In this document: one piece after another, positions 1-12,061 of the stretch | Position numbering within the stretch: the stretch's first letter is position 1 | Layout: every line of letters begins with the position of its first letter | Assembly (NCBI GenBank): GCA_965644295.1 | Contig: CBFFRP010000297.1 | Span: forward strand, 682,001 to 746,000 | Reading direction: 5' to 3' | Source of the DNA: Paraphysomonas bandaiensis | Taxonomy: Eukaryota > Chrysophyceae | DNA: 64,000 nucleotides | Translations under genes and position numbers: made by a program | Notes under the pieces: generated by a model | Told to the model about the DNA's origin: nothing | Databases searched by the model: none | The model's input: only the letters and a program-made list of their open reading frames with translations

Positions 1-850
1 AAACACTGTTAGAATACTCTACTATTCTCCTTGAACGTCATATCCGTTAGTGGCATATATCAATATTCGACCATACTTACTGCAAACATGAGTGAGACAG
101 ATTCAGACAGGGAGGAAGCGTTGCCTCAATAGTGAAGAGGAAGTGGCCGTATACGCCGACAGCCGGTTGTGTCTGTTGACTCCAATGCTGATAATGTATC
201 TGACTATAAGAAGAAACGAACAAAAGCAGGAATGAAAGCAGCATACAAGCAAACGTTGGCCATATTGTAGCGTGGTATTAAACAGAGTACCCTGAAGCTC
301 TAGATGATGATGAAAATTTGAAGATTCCATTCCCGAAAAGACATCTCTCTTGAGTACTTCTGTCATCTGTTTACCTAATATGAAATACCCTACTACATAC
401 ATCTATATGCATGTGGAAACTACTCAGTATTTTCTAACTAATCTTTGTATAAACTAATGTGAACTCACAATGTGATTTTATATCATAACCGAAGTGTATG
501 TTTCTAGTTCTCCCCACTGGAGTCTAATTGAACATTCAGCAGAATCTAACTTCTACTATCGTAACGTTGAATAAGTATGAGAGCAACAAAGTCTATATGT
601 ATATATGCGTTGTCTATATTATAACTGTTAAGTAAAAACAAAAGCAATATTGAAAATAAAAAGTCTAATGAGAATCTCAGCCGCGTAACATAGTATATCT
701 TTCGGGATCTTTAGTTTTACAAGATTTGTCAACATATTTGAGAGTAAATAAAATCTACACACTGACAGATATTTGGACATATACCATATGACATGCTAGG
801 GTTGACTACAAAATTTTTATTACTACATATATACTATTTTATAGGATGTG
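1..850. other. Spacer with a decayed reading frame
   Basis: No intact gene is seen. On the plus strand an ATG at 89 opens an acidic start (MSETDSDREEALPQ) followed by two adjacent stops. The same frame then continues with coding-like, lysine-rich sequence (for example SDYKKKRTKAGMKAAYKQ) until further stops near 270. This looks like a dead gene or transposon fragment rather than a functional gene, but no family is recognisable. The rest is AT-rich with no clear structure. Confidence 0.3.
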
Positions 851-3647
851 CTATTCATGGGCATTCTGTGATACAAGGGATTCACTTTGCTGAATGACGT
901 GCCGGGATATTTTCTTGATGCGCTTCTTTGCACCCATACCCACTGTCACTAAATCAAAATCTACAATTTCTCCCTGTGGAGTCAGAGTCCTCATCCCTTC
1001 GGATGCATGTACTAAGCGATGCCTCTTCATAAAGGGCCCTTTGCGTTGTGACGGTAGGGTTTCATTGATAAACCTAGAAATTTCCAATCGTCCTACAATG
1101 TCTCCAAATATGGCATTAGTGCACCACACAACATCAGAATCGGAACAAAACAAAGCTGCAGCTGCCATTCCATCACGACAATCTACAGCATTCAAGAAGC
1201 GTGCTAATAGTTCACGATCACTAAATCGAGATGAGTATGTAGTGTGGAGGAGTCTTTCGCTGGTATGAGATAATGGGGCACCAAGAAAGTCACGGTACAG
1301 CTTCTGTACTTCGGTATTTTCATGACTCCGCCGGGTAACTTGCTTCTCATCAATTAAGTATATTCCCGCCGCACGCTTAGACAGAATATTTTTGTCATCA
1401 CTTTTAGGCTCTCCACCACCGCCCAAGCAACCACCTATGCAGGCCATAACTTCTATGGCTACAAAACGTGACTTCCATTCATCAGTCTCCAGCATTCGTT
1501 GAGCTGAGGCAATACCATTGCACACTGCGACTTCACCAATACCAGGCACTGTGGCGACCTTTACTCCAGGTAATGTTCCACGCACTTCACGGAAGTCCAT
1601 TCTTGAGTTAGCTAGAGCGGGGAGCTCTTCAGAATTATCACTCTTTTCGTTTTTGACTCCTATGTCACTGACATTCTGTTCTGTATCATTTGCAACTAGA
1701 CACACAGCTGTGCGGAGTGCCGCTTCCATTACTCCTCCACTTGCCCCGAATATCTGACCAGCGCCTACATATGACCATAACGGGGTTATTACATTTTATA
1801 TATAATTCGACAAGGCGTTACACACGACCTAGACTAGGTGTACTCACAAGATTTACCTGTCGATTCTCCAATGGGACTATCAAATTGCCCTTCGTTGGGA
1901 AGCGAAGCAAACTGTATACCCCTCGCACGTATCATTCTAGCAAGCTCTCTGGTTGTTATAGCGACATCCACATCACCCTGCATGCCTGGACGTTCCACTT
2001 CATCTTTTTTTGCAGTGCAAGGCATAATGCTGACCACGAAAACCTCTTCATCGCCTTTCGAGAAAGAAGATACACTGTCTTCACTTGTCTGGTTTAGTTG
2101 TACACTGTGCGGAAACAAACCACGTTTGGCTACAGCACCAAGCATTTGCTGAGGACTCTTTGTGGTGCTCAGATGGGACAACAAATCTGGCCTATTAATT
2201 TCGACCCAGTTAATCCAACCCGGACAGCAGCTTGTAAACTGGGGAAGAGGCTTAGACTGAGCCTTTTCAACAACCGATTCGGCTGCAGTAGGACTGGAAG
2301 CCTCCTTTTGTAGACCCACCCTAGCCAATAGCTCATTGGCCTCTGTATATCAGTATCAAGAACAAGAAAAAAGTATAAATGAAATTCTGAAATATGAGTT
2401 GCTGCCTACTACGTACGCCACAAGTATTTACAGACAACGTACCTTCCATGATGGTGAGATCAGCAGTAAAATTAGTATCAAACACGAAATCAAAGCCGAG
2501 GCTTCTCAATGCACTCACCAGTCTACCAGTCTGAACAGATCCTACGACATTAAAGTTTTACACGCGGAGATAATGTGACCATGAAATACAGTAATCAGGT
2601 AACTCATTTCGCAACACTAACATTACCTACACACTGTGAACATACTTACCTGGAGCAAGCCCGAACTCTTCTGCAATAGCTACACGAGTGGCAGGGGCAA
2701 CCTATTCATACGATCCTACCTCAACTACAATGCTTATACGGCAATGACAAAACATGCAGTGTGCAGCAAAACATATATTCTATGAAAGAGACACTATTAA
2801 CATACGAATTGCATACCATGTAACTCGTAACAGAGACTGGAACAATAATGCAACATTGCACATAAGGTACCTGCACTGCTGTCTTTCTCCGTCTGTCTCC
2901 TAGAACCCTGAGAACTCTATGCCAATCTGGTCTTTCAGTGAGAGCACCCACTGGACAGACTGCAGTGCATTGACCGCAACTTATACAGTTTGTTTCATTT
3001 AGTGGCTTATCAAAAACTGTTACTGGGAGAGTACCTCTTCCCCTTTCGACAAAACCAATGCAGTTCTGATTCTGACCATTGGGTCCGTCACCACATGCCT
3101 GAACACATAGCCCACACTCAATGCACTTATTCATATCTCTTTGAATAGAAATAGAAGTATGGTCATGCAATTCGTGTTCAGGGTGGTGAACAGAATCTCC
3201 ACGATCAGATTTAGGCCATATATCATCCAACTGATCTGTCTGAACAATAGTCTGTAATTTACAACTGCCACTGACCTCACAACGTATGCATTCGTTAGGA
3301 TGGCGTGATAGCAGCATTTGGACATTCAGACGTCTAAACTTGATGAGCTCCTCAGTGTCTGTACATATCACGCTATTTTCTTGTAAAGATGTCGAGCAGG
3401 CGGGCTGTGGATGACTCATACCCTTAATATCCACAAGACACATCCGACAGACCGCATGAGCGGTGAATCTTGGATGGAAACAGAGTGTGGGTATATATAC
3501 ACCAGCAGATCGGATGGCATCTAATACAGTAGAGCCCTGAGGGACTGCAATCGATATACCATTTACACTAGCCGATATAGTGCCTAATGGATTAGACAGT
3601 GGTGTGGGTTTGGGTGGGATATGGAGAAGACGACGAATGATCGACAT
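851..3647 (-). CDS. hydA: [FeFe]-hydrogenase, multi-cluster, with C-terminal SnoaL-like domain
   Basis: Iron-only hydrogenase that reduces protons to H2 (or the reverse), usually with ferredoxin, in anaerobic cytosol or a mitochondrion-related organelle. Five exons join in frame (2871-3647, 2650-2701, 2443-2541, 1857-2342, 851-1764), giving about 775 residues. Order: possible short targeting leader (MSIIRRLLHIPP), plant-type [2Fe-2S] ferredoxin domain (CFHPRFTAHAVCRMC), His-Cys3 cluster site (HPNECIRCEVSGSC), two [4Fe-4S] motifs (CIECGLCVQAC, CISCGQCTAVC), then the H-cluster domain with all three signatures: TSCCPGW, MPCTAKKDE and EVMACIGGCLGGGG. This is the clostridial type of accessory-cluster layout. 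The last ~110 residues, after the hydrogenase fold and in the same exon as the third signature, resemble the SnoaL/NTF2-like fold and are not part of a normal hydrogenase. All cluster ligands are present, so I infer an active enzyme. The organelle leader is only a guess. Confidence 0.95.
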
Positions 3648-4715
3648 GAATGGGTAGAGATCAGTACGATTAGTCCTATAGGCTTATGATATGAATCATC
3701 ATTCCATTGAAGGTTATGTGAGTATAGTCCTGATTAAGATTAAAAGGGAAGTGGATCATTTCACATACTTAAGAAGTGAAGTGAAGTTGTTGCAGTTGAA
3801 GGTTGAAGAGATAGGCTCTATTATATCGCACTTCGACTCGAAAACCATGGTATTTATATCTAGATGTCTTTGAAATACCTGATTTTTTAGGGTGGTTCTC
3901 ATCATTTACTGTAATACCTGGGATTTTATTAGAAACAAAGGATTTTGATAGAATCTTCATACTAATTTTTTACAATGGTGTTATGTACCATTCCCTGTCT
4001 GTACTCTCTGTATTATATGGACTGGTGTATGTATATGTACGTATAGTACAGCTGTGTGACTACCCAGCAATCCACCTCTCAATCCCTATCTGTCCACTTC
4101 ACTGACAAACACTTTCATTAATCAACACTTCATATATAATTCAATTACTCTAATACTGTATATTAAACTATGGAAAACTCCGAATCACTTGCCACACTTC
4201 TTAATATCTTAAAGACTGAAAACTTCACTTTATCCAAACTACTTCATCGTAACAAAAATCAACATGGAAAGTCAAAATTACATCGACAACTAAAAATGGT
4301 GACTTTTTATTTAAATTTATATTAAAATTTTAACTAAGTTTTTTACAGATATTTATAAAAATATTAAAAATTGTTACACAAAGTGACAGTATTGAGACTA
4401 TTAATACACAAGTTCAGTACTCTGTACGACATCTTCATAAGTATGTATGTATGTATGTATGTATGTATGTATATATGTATCAGCTCATGTCTCTTATCTC
4501 ATAGCAGAGCCAGTAGTTCAACAGTTCATAGTGCTATTCAGTGTTATATTGGAGTTAATCAGATCGTAACGATGTCTGTAGAGTGTGTATTAGACTGTAG
4601 CAGTGCTGTCAGGTGGGATGAACTTTACATACATGTATATACGTACTAACACATACATCATACAGAGATATTCAACAACAGATATCTCAGTTGTTATTTT
4701 TACCTCTCTTTTCAG
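3648..4715. other. Spacer with a short GTAT microsatellite
   Basis: AT-rich, with only short unconvincing reading frames. A (GTAT)n tract runs about 4441-4471. An ATG at 4572 may open the first exon of the next plus-strand gene, but its donor site does not join in the correct phase with the later exons, so I leave it out. Confidence 0.5.
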
Positions 4716-5439
4716 TGTATTTTGCATTACTTTCTCGTCTGTTTCATGCCTGTGTCTCTATAGCAGTGCATCATTTCAAAGCATTAGAAGTGCTGTTGAG
4801 CTCTCTGAAGGTATACAGAGCGACTTGTTCTCTATGTGTTTCATGAGGTTTTGTTCATAGGGTTGTGCAGCGGTATCTGCTCGCCATGGAGATGCTATAA
4901 ATAAAACATTGGCGTCATACCAGTTGGATGATCGCACTGTATCTGTTGTACGTGCTCTGATTGATCCACTTGATTGCACTCCAACCGATAAGTCGAATGT
5001 TGATCCTGACAGTACAATTGTCGAATCGAGCGAGATATCTGAACTTGAATCTCATTCTGTTATCACTCCCACAATGGAAGATACTGAAGAAGATTGCGGA
5101 GAGGATTTAGGACAGTCAAGCACTTCACCATATGCCTCGAACTTAGCCTTAAAGCGGACTTTAAAGTCTGCTGATACGACCCCCCATCTTCAACAGCTAT
5201 TCAATCCATCCCGTCTAAAAGCTGCAGCAAAAACTCCAATTGGAAAGCAACCTGTACTTAGCACCGGTAGTAAATCAACCACCTTATTAAGTAGTACCCC
5301 CACCCGGGATAGATTCGAAGAAAGGGTCTCATCTCTGAATAAAAAACGAAAAAAAGGAAGTGCTATTGAAGGAAGAGTTGTTACGCCAAAATTAAAGTCT
5401 AGTAGCGAGAAAAAAGTTAAAAAAAGCCGTGTATACTAA
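4716..5439 (+). CDS. Uncharacterised basic, probably nuclear protein (5' end unresolved)
   Basis: Not recognised. Two exons can be joined in frame: 4716-4810 (ending ...EVLLSSLK) and 4861-5439 (starting GCAAVSARHGDAINK), separated by a 50-bp intron GTATAC...CATAG. The first exon needs one nucleotide from an upstream exon that I could not place. The N-terminal ~60 residues look helical and ordered. The rest is acidic and then Ser/Thr/Lys-rich with possible phosphosites (SSTPTRD, VVTPK). The C-terminus has two basic clusters, NKKRKKG and EKKVKKSRVY, that would serve as nuclear localisation signals. It is transcribed away from the divergent hydrogenase gene. Function unknown. Confidence 0.55.
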
Positions 5440-5698
5440 TTAGAAAATGTGAAGAAGAAAATGATATTAGCCAATAGCTTATCGTTATACGGACTGCATG
5501 GTAGCGTTTGTATATAGAAAGCTAACTAACCGAGTTATATATATTAAGAAGTACAAGTAGCTAATGTTTTTGTAGCTAAATTGATATATTCTCTGAGCAA
5601 GTCTACGAATTGGACGTTTACTCTGTTCATTGTAAAAATATTTTTTAACACGATTACAGAATTCAACAATTGTTAGCTAGTCGATAGATGGTGATTTC

Positions 5699-6155
5699 CT
5701 CTCAACAAAGTCGGACTCACACCAGCCATTTCGTGGTGTTCTGGGGAAGTACAGGAGACATTTCACCGGGAAACTAGCGTGAGCGGCATATATAGTCAGC
5801 AGGTATTGTTCTGCCCACTCAGAGCCCAATGCTAGTGTGGTACAAGGGACACTAATAACATAAGTGTTACTTGTGTAGACATCTTTGGGCCTTGACGAAT
5901 AAACAGGCATCTGGGAATGGGCCCACCTCAAGGGCATCCGGGGTATTAGACTGCCTACTGAAGTCAAGCATCCGGGATATGTTAACCTTAAGGACAGAGA
6001 GCGGAAGTGGTTGCACCTTGGGGCTTGCGGTGACGCACAAGCAGCTTTCGTAGCGCCAAATAATAGGATATTGGAGTTAAGCACTAGTCAGTTATATTGC
6101 AATGCTGATTAGTTCTGACTCTTACACGCCTATTGCTAATAATGGGACATTCACT
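5699..6155. repeat. Long-TIR dispersed element, copy 1 (diverged)
   Basis: Related to segments at 17477-17720 and 22844-23330. The shared core starts with TCAACAAAGTCGGACTC and includes TTTCGTGGTGTTCTGGGG and GACGAATAAACAGG. The right end (GCCTATTGCTAATAATGGGAC) is a diverged form of the terminal inverted repeat seen intact in the other copies; the left terminus is absent or too diverged to see. It appears to be a non-autonomous DNA transposon. The open frames across it are accidental. Confidence 0.75.
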
Positions 6156-6377
6156 ACTTATCGTGATTCTACCAAGAAATGGGGTTGTAATTTGTGAGTG
6201 GAGAGAATATAGGTCGGGACTGTGACATAATATTGCTCTGCGACGAGTTCATTTCTGAACATTCCAGTAGCTGGGTACTTGAAAAACTCGTACAGCGAAG
6301 ATATCGAAGACAATGTAATGTTAATACTTATAGCGCATACATCACAAAGAAACAGGAAAATATCGACGAATTTTTAA
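6156..6377. other. Short spacer downstream of the cation channel gene
   Basis: About 220 bp between the repeat and the channel stop codon. It should hold the channel 3' UTR. Nothing else is recognised. Confidence 0.4.
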
Positions 6378-9300
6378 TCACACAAAACAGACTTTGGATA
6401 CTACTTTTTTAGTTTTTATAGGGCGAGACGACCGCCCAGTACTATTATTTCCGGAGCTATAGGATACTCCCTTCGCCGGATCACCAAAACTTTGCGCTGA
6501 CACCTCAGCGTCTCTCTCATCTTGAGATGTTCTTTCCCATATTTGTTGCTGGTGCTGCTGTAAATCTTGCGAACTACTTAATCGGGAATTGCCTGCGCTG
6601 CCAGGGTGGGTGGAACGCTTACTCCCCCCTGGGCTTCCAGGCTGCGGATGATGCTGGACTGTATCTGGGAGATGATGCTTCATACTAACAAAAGCTCCTG
6701 ATGGCTTGTGGACATCAATTGATGAGGATAGAGTAGGGTTGGGCTCTTCTTTCTCCTCGTCAATGTCGACAGGATAAACCTCGGTGTACTTAATAGGCTG
6801 TGGCTTCGGCTTCAATATATTCGCTGCAGGAGCGTCGTCGTGTGAAGAGGGGGACTCAGCTGTGTTTCCCACAGGGGTGTAGTCTTGAGACCTCTTCCCT
6901 GTAGGAATCTTCTTGTGTTCCGAAACATCCTTACCTTGGTCAAAATACGATATCGTGTCTTCTCCTGTAGAAGAATCTGCTGGAGATGGAGAAGAATCAA
7001 TTGGATGCACTCTACGTGGGCTGTTATATGAAAATATAGATGCTGCTTTCGTTTGCTGAGTAGGGGATTCCGCAGTCATGTCCGAATTCAGCTGCCTCTC
7101 GGTAGAAAATTGACGGTTTAAGACACGAGGAGCAGAGCTTGGACGACCATTAGAGGTACGTTTCAATAACTCAACCATCTTTACAGATGTATCTAGTGGC
7201 CCAATAGACGCCGCACAGTTATATAATTGTGACGCAATTAATGTCGTATTGGCTGCAACTCTATCATTGGTGGTTTCCCCATCTTCAACTTTCTCAGCAT
7301 GTGTATAGCGAAGAGCCTGCATAAATGCTAAAAACTCGGCGAAATCTATGCCACCAGAATTGTCTTTATCCACAGATCTCCACAGCTTTTGGAACTGTTT
7401 GTCGCTGACATCATTCCGCCCTGCAGCCTTCATGCCTAGCCTCAATTCATTCGAATCAATGACATTTCCGCCATTCAGATCAATAGCATTAAACACTTCT
7501 CGATACAGATTCACCGTGTGTGTATCCAGATCATGCTCTTCCGCAATCGCCGCCACCCTTCCATCTACCGATTCTGCTTGTTTCTGATCTTCCGTAGCTT
7601 CTTCCATACTCGTGGCCACCACACCAATAAAGAGAGTCAGCAACACGAGAGCACCCATTAATATAAACACAATGAAGTACAAAGAGGTGACAAGGAAATC
7701 GGGATTCGGGTTTTCACACAAGTGGGATATGTCATCGTACCCAATAACATCGCATCCGTAAAGGTTAATATAGAGGATATCAGTCCAGTTGTCCAGCGTA
7801 GAGCACTGGAAAAGTGTAATCATAGTCATGTGCAGCGTGCCAAAGTGCCATGGGTCATTCTGCGAGAAGAGAATCATTGCGATAATTCCAAAGAAATAGA
7901 AAAAAAGCAATAAGATGATGGATATGAATGTTATGGAGCTGAACCCTGACATCAAGGCCGAAACAATGACTTGAAGCTGAGGAAGCATCCGCATAAGCTT
8001 CAGTACTCGTAACAGGCGCAACAGCCGCAGCATTACAATTATAGAACCCCCACCAGATATATATGAACCGATAACAACAATAAAGTCGAAAGTATTCCAG
8101 TTGTTATTGAAATATAGCCAAGGGGTCAATTCTTCGGCAATGAGTTTAACTGCAACTTCTAGAGTGAATATATATCGAATAATAGCATCCAAGAGGACTA
8201 GTTCTCTGTGCATAACGCTCTCAATAGTAGCATCCGTACTGAGCCCAACTTGCACACCAGCAAGAATGATCACAAATGTTATAAAATTCTGGAACATAGC
8301 TGTTTCAGCAAGTTTTTCACATTCCTTCGAAAGCCACTTGTAGAACTGAATCACTTGATGGTTCTTTGAAGTGTCCTCGGATATGACTTCCACTTTCCCG
8401 TGACTAAAAGCCATCTCCACGAGAGCCCAGGAACGCCGTCTTCGTTTGTCAGTGTTCGCTTTGCTATCAAGTGTCCGCTCAGCCTGTTTCAGACGCTGAA
8501 GCTTTTTGAGCTTTTGTTTTTCATCCTTCATAGTGTTCATACTCTCAGACATGCTCACCGTGATTGCACCGACAAAAAGAGAGAGCATGCTGAATGAACA
8601 AATGAAAATGAATGACACAAAGTAGACCATGCTCAGTGCTGGCTGAGCCTTGTTGTCACACAATAGTGGGGCGCCCAACTGGTCGGACTCAACTTCTTCC
8701 TCTGAGTTCACGTACAAACCGCCGGAATAGTGTGCACATCCATAGTAGTTAATGTAGAACATGTCCGCCCAATTCTACATTGACTGTTAGTTGCAATGAC
8801 AGCAAAATAATATACAAATCAAATATGTTCATGCATCACACCAATGAAACCGTACCGATAAAGTTGACAGTCGAAAGAGGGTTGTCAAGCTAATAGCAAT
8901 GGAGCGAAAATGCCATGGGTCGTTCTTGCGGAAGAAGAATATTCCAGCAATAGCATAGAGATAAAACACCAGGAGGAGCAGAATTACGATATACACGATC
9001 GACTTGAGACCTCCCATGAGACCAGTCATAATCATACGCAACTGAGGAACTTTGCGGAACACTTTAGCAAGACGCATGAGGCGAACCAGTCGAAGGAAAG
9101 CAACTTGACCACTGCCCACAGGGATGAATGGCATTGAGAAAACTACAATGAGAAAATCAAAGTTGTTCCAATGCCATTCCAATCCAGTCCAGTAGTTAAT
9201 GGGATTCATTCCTTCACTCATGACTTTAAGAAGTATTTCTAATGAAAAGGAAGCTAAAATAAAGTTATCCAGAACATTGATAATAGCGTTATCTTCCATG

Positions 9301-9668
9301 CTGGGGTACGTCTGCGCGCCTACCAATATGCCAGCGACCAGAATACATATAAATATTACATTATTGAAAGTATCAGTCTGCACAATATCCTCGGCATGGC
9401 GACACATAAGAATGTATTCTCTGATAGGAAAAGAACGATTGGTAGGATCCAAACTCTGTGAGATATACACATATATGAACATACAGTGAGCTCATTGGAG
9501 TTCGATAACACTTACGCGAACATGTTTCGCATGTCGTTCCATCTCTCTCGCCTCCTTGAGAATACTGGCTGTATACTCCTCCTTTTTCTCTTTCTTATCA
9601 ATCTCATTCTCTACTTTATCTTGTTCAGCACTGAACTTTACAGCCGCATTAATACGACTGAAAAACAT
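6378..9668 (-). CDS. Two-repeat voltage-gated cation channel with C-terminal EF-hands
   Basis: Plasma-membrane or ciliary voltage-gated channel for Ca2+ or Na+. Three exons (9516-9668, 8856-9455, 6378-8774), all phase 0, give 1,049 residues. There are two S1-S6 repeats, against four in animal Cav/Nav. Repeat I has an S4 helix near residues 171-187 (FLRLVRLMRLAKVFRKV) and a pore STLSNW; repeat II has S4 LRLLRLLRVLKLMRML and a pore STLDNW. The acidic selectivity residue is therefore present only in repeat II. A Lys/Arg-rich, probably coiled linker separates the repeats. Two canonical EF-hand loops follow (DLNGGNVIDSNE, DKDNSGGIDFAE), suggesting calcium feedback, then a ~290-residue disordered tail rich in Ser, Pro and Gln. 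Ion selectivity cannot be assigned from sequence alone; a dimer would complete a pseudo-tetrameric pore. Confidence 0.93.
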
Positions 9669-10427
9669 TCTACTATAGTGCTATAGGGGGGATAAGAAGA
9701 GATAGAAGATCAATAGAATGATAATGGAGTACTGTCAGAGGCAAGCCATGTGCCCTGCAGTGTAAATAGAGGGAGATAACCCTCCTATATAAGTATATGG
9801 AGACTTGGACGTGTATATATGTATGTATGCATGCATGTGTGTGTATGTATGTATGTGTATGTGGAGTGGGCTCATATCCACTTCACTCACAACACTTCAC
9901 TCATATATTGACTGACGGGACATAAGCGTCACAGACGTACCGTTGCACATCCTTTCAGTGATTTCATTGGCTGAAAACGAAGAAAGTTCGTACTTCAAAC
10001 TAGTACCATTATACTGAAAAAGGAGGATTTTAGGAAGATTCTTCTAAAAATAGGGATATTATCCCAATAACGGGATATTAGATTGGGATCATTGCGATTT
10101 TCAAAACGAAATTTTAAGCTACACTAGTTGGGAAATTTCATGATTTCCCATCCCATGATGCTAAAAAAGGGAGATTTTATGAAAATTCTTGAAAAAATGT
10201 GGGGTATTATTGTAAATAATTGTGGTATTTTGTAGATTACTAAGAGTGTGATATTTACAGCCAGAAATTTGAGAAATTTCAGGATTTTGGGAAATGAATA
10301 TTTCAGTAAAGTATCCATCAACACACTTCGACATCATCCATACATACATATACATGCATAGTCATCTAGATGATAGTCAGATCCACATTAATGAGGCCTG
10401 TATGTATCCACATCATCAATCACTGAG
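9669..10427. other. Spacer between divergent genes, with simple repeats
   Basis: Contains a TATG/TGTG tract around 9819-9862 and an AT-rich stretch (about 10010-10280) with repeated gGGATATT-like words, including a small palindrome GGGATATTATCCC near 10053. It must hold the promoters of both flanking genes. No conserved promoter element is recognised. Confidence 0.4.
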
Positions 10428-11808
10428 ATGTCAGATAGAAAAAGAGTGTGGAAAGAGATTAATCATAGTGAGGATGAAGTGATCTCAAAGCGTTTATGTA
10501 TACAAACAAGAAGAAGTAACTGTGATAATGTGACGATGTTATGTGAGTGGATTAGAGACCACAAGGATCCATCTGTCTCTTCATTATATCATTATCAAAC
10601 TGATGAATTTGTTTTACCGATTCCATCCGATACTCTCATTGAGTTCTTTTATCATATATGTTTTGGAAGCACATCTTCAGATACAAACATATCAACAGAC
10701 AGATATGCACACAACTCCACTCCACATATATGTAATGCTACAACTATTGAGAGTTATCATAATGCCATCAAGTCACTCTATCAGGAAGCTGGGATGAGTC
10801 ATATGTTTCCTGATGATGACATTTCCTTGCTAATTGCGAGGTACAAGAAAACTATTGCTGACAAGAGTGCTGTGGGTCAAGCGCGCACATCTACTGGGTT
10901 TAAGAATATCCCAGATGTTGTAGTGGAAACAACAGGTACGAGATGTGTAAGCAACTTAACGCAGATAATTTTATTTCTAGAGCTTACTGAGGACAACCGA
11001 CTGACTAAAAGGGTAGCAGACCTGGAAAAAGAAATATGTCGACTGACTGACGAAATCAAACGCCGACATGAAGATGACACAACCAAGACTGAGCTATTAG
11101 TTCGCAAATTATCAGGTTAGATAATTGTGGGTAAAGTGAATTGTATGTGACTGTTGTTTAGTAAAAATTGCAGACGATATGGTCAAAAAATATCCTACCA
11201 GTGGTGTTCGTTCCGTGCCTAGCTCTGATAGTGATGCTCCGTTGGCGACTGTCGCTGATTTGGACAGATGCCTTCGACAGTTTTCTAGCGAAATGACTAA
11301 GAGACTTGAAGATCTACTAAGTAGAGTGAGTGGTGCAACTACTACTAGTACTACTACAAGTCCTAATCAAAACATCCACCGAGAAGAGGAGACTACGAGT
11401 AGCGCTGAATGGAGTCCGTTTATGTGGGGTGGTGGTCTGCACTGGATACCTGAGAATTATGTTTTCCCTGCGATAACTGTTAGACAGCTCTGGAATAGAT
11501 GGTTGTATGGGAATAAGGCTGAAGGTATTTGCCCGTATCGATTGGTAGGTATGCAATCGATTTCATCTTCTCAGAAGCCGAAGTTCAGCAAGGCAAAATA
11601 TGTTATGGATATATTGCTGAAGATATGCGAAGATAAAGGCTACGGGTCAGCGTCTGAAATATCTAAGATCTCCAATACGCTTACTAATAAGTTATTCAGC
11701 GAGAGTTTTATTGCCGCAGTGGGTAGTAATGATGCTATGTCCAGCAGACTCGCTGAGCTGTCCTACATAACAGTTTACAACAAACTGAAGAAAATCGAAA
11801 ATAATTAA
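10428..11808 (+). CDS. Uncharacterised protein with a conserved-looking C-terminal Trp-rich domain
   Basis: Not recognised with confidence. It starts MSDRKRVWKEI. Exons 10428-11115 and 11174-11808 join through a 58-bp GT..AG intron, giving about 440 residues, or 425 if an optional in-frame 45-bp intron at about 10937-10981 is also removed. The N-terminal third is hydrophilic. The middle has a short coiled coil (RVADLEKEICRLTDEIKRR) and a second amphipathic helix (FSSEMTKRLEDLLSRV). The C-terminal ~150 residues look ordered, with WGGGLHWIPENYVFP, TVRQLWNRWLYGN and CPYRLVG in order. My impression is that this Trp/Pro-Tyr-Arg pattern also occurs in protist proteins associated with mobile DNA, but I cannot verify it. 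Function unknown. Confidence 0.7.
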
Positions 11809-12061
11809 GCACAAAGTTATATATATGACTAAGTTGAATAACTTTCCCCTGTAATGTATCGATACATAATAACCAATGAAACGTATACGAATTCTTTTTA
11901 ATCAACACATGAAGAATAGACTAATATGAGGGTTATTGGTATTTTATTGGTTTAGTATCATGAACCCGACTTCACAGCAAATATTTAATGTGGTGTATTT
12001 TTATTGCTAGGATATAAATCGATTTATATATTATCAAATTTACGTTAAAACATATAAGCTA

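Noticed and set aside
4371-4649. Candidate first exon of the uncharacterised basic protein
   Set aside because: The best donor leaves the wrong phase for the next exon, so the 5' end was left open rather than forced.
5677-6084. 135-codon minus-strand frame
   Set aside because: It lies across a dispersed repeat whose other copies do not keep the frame open.
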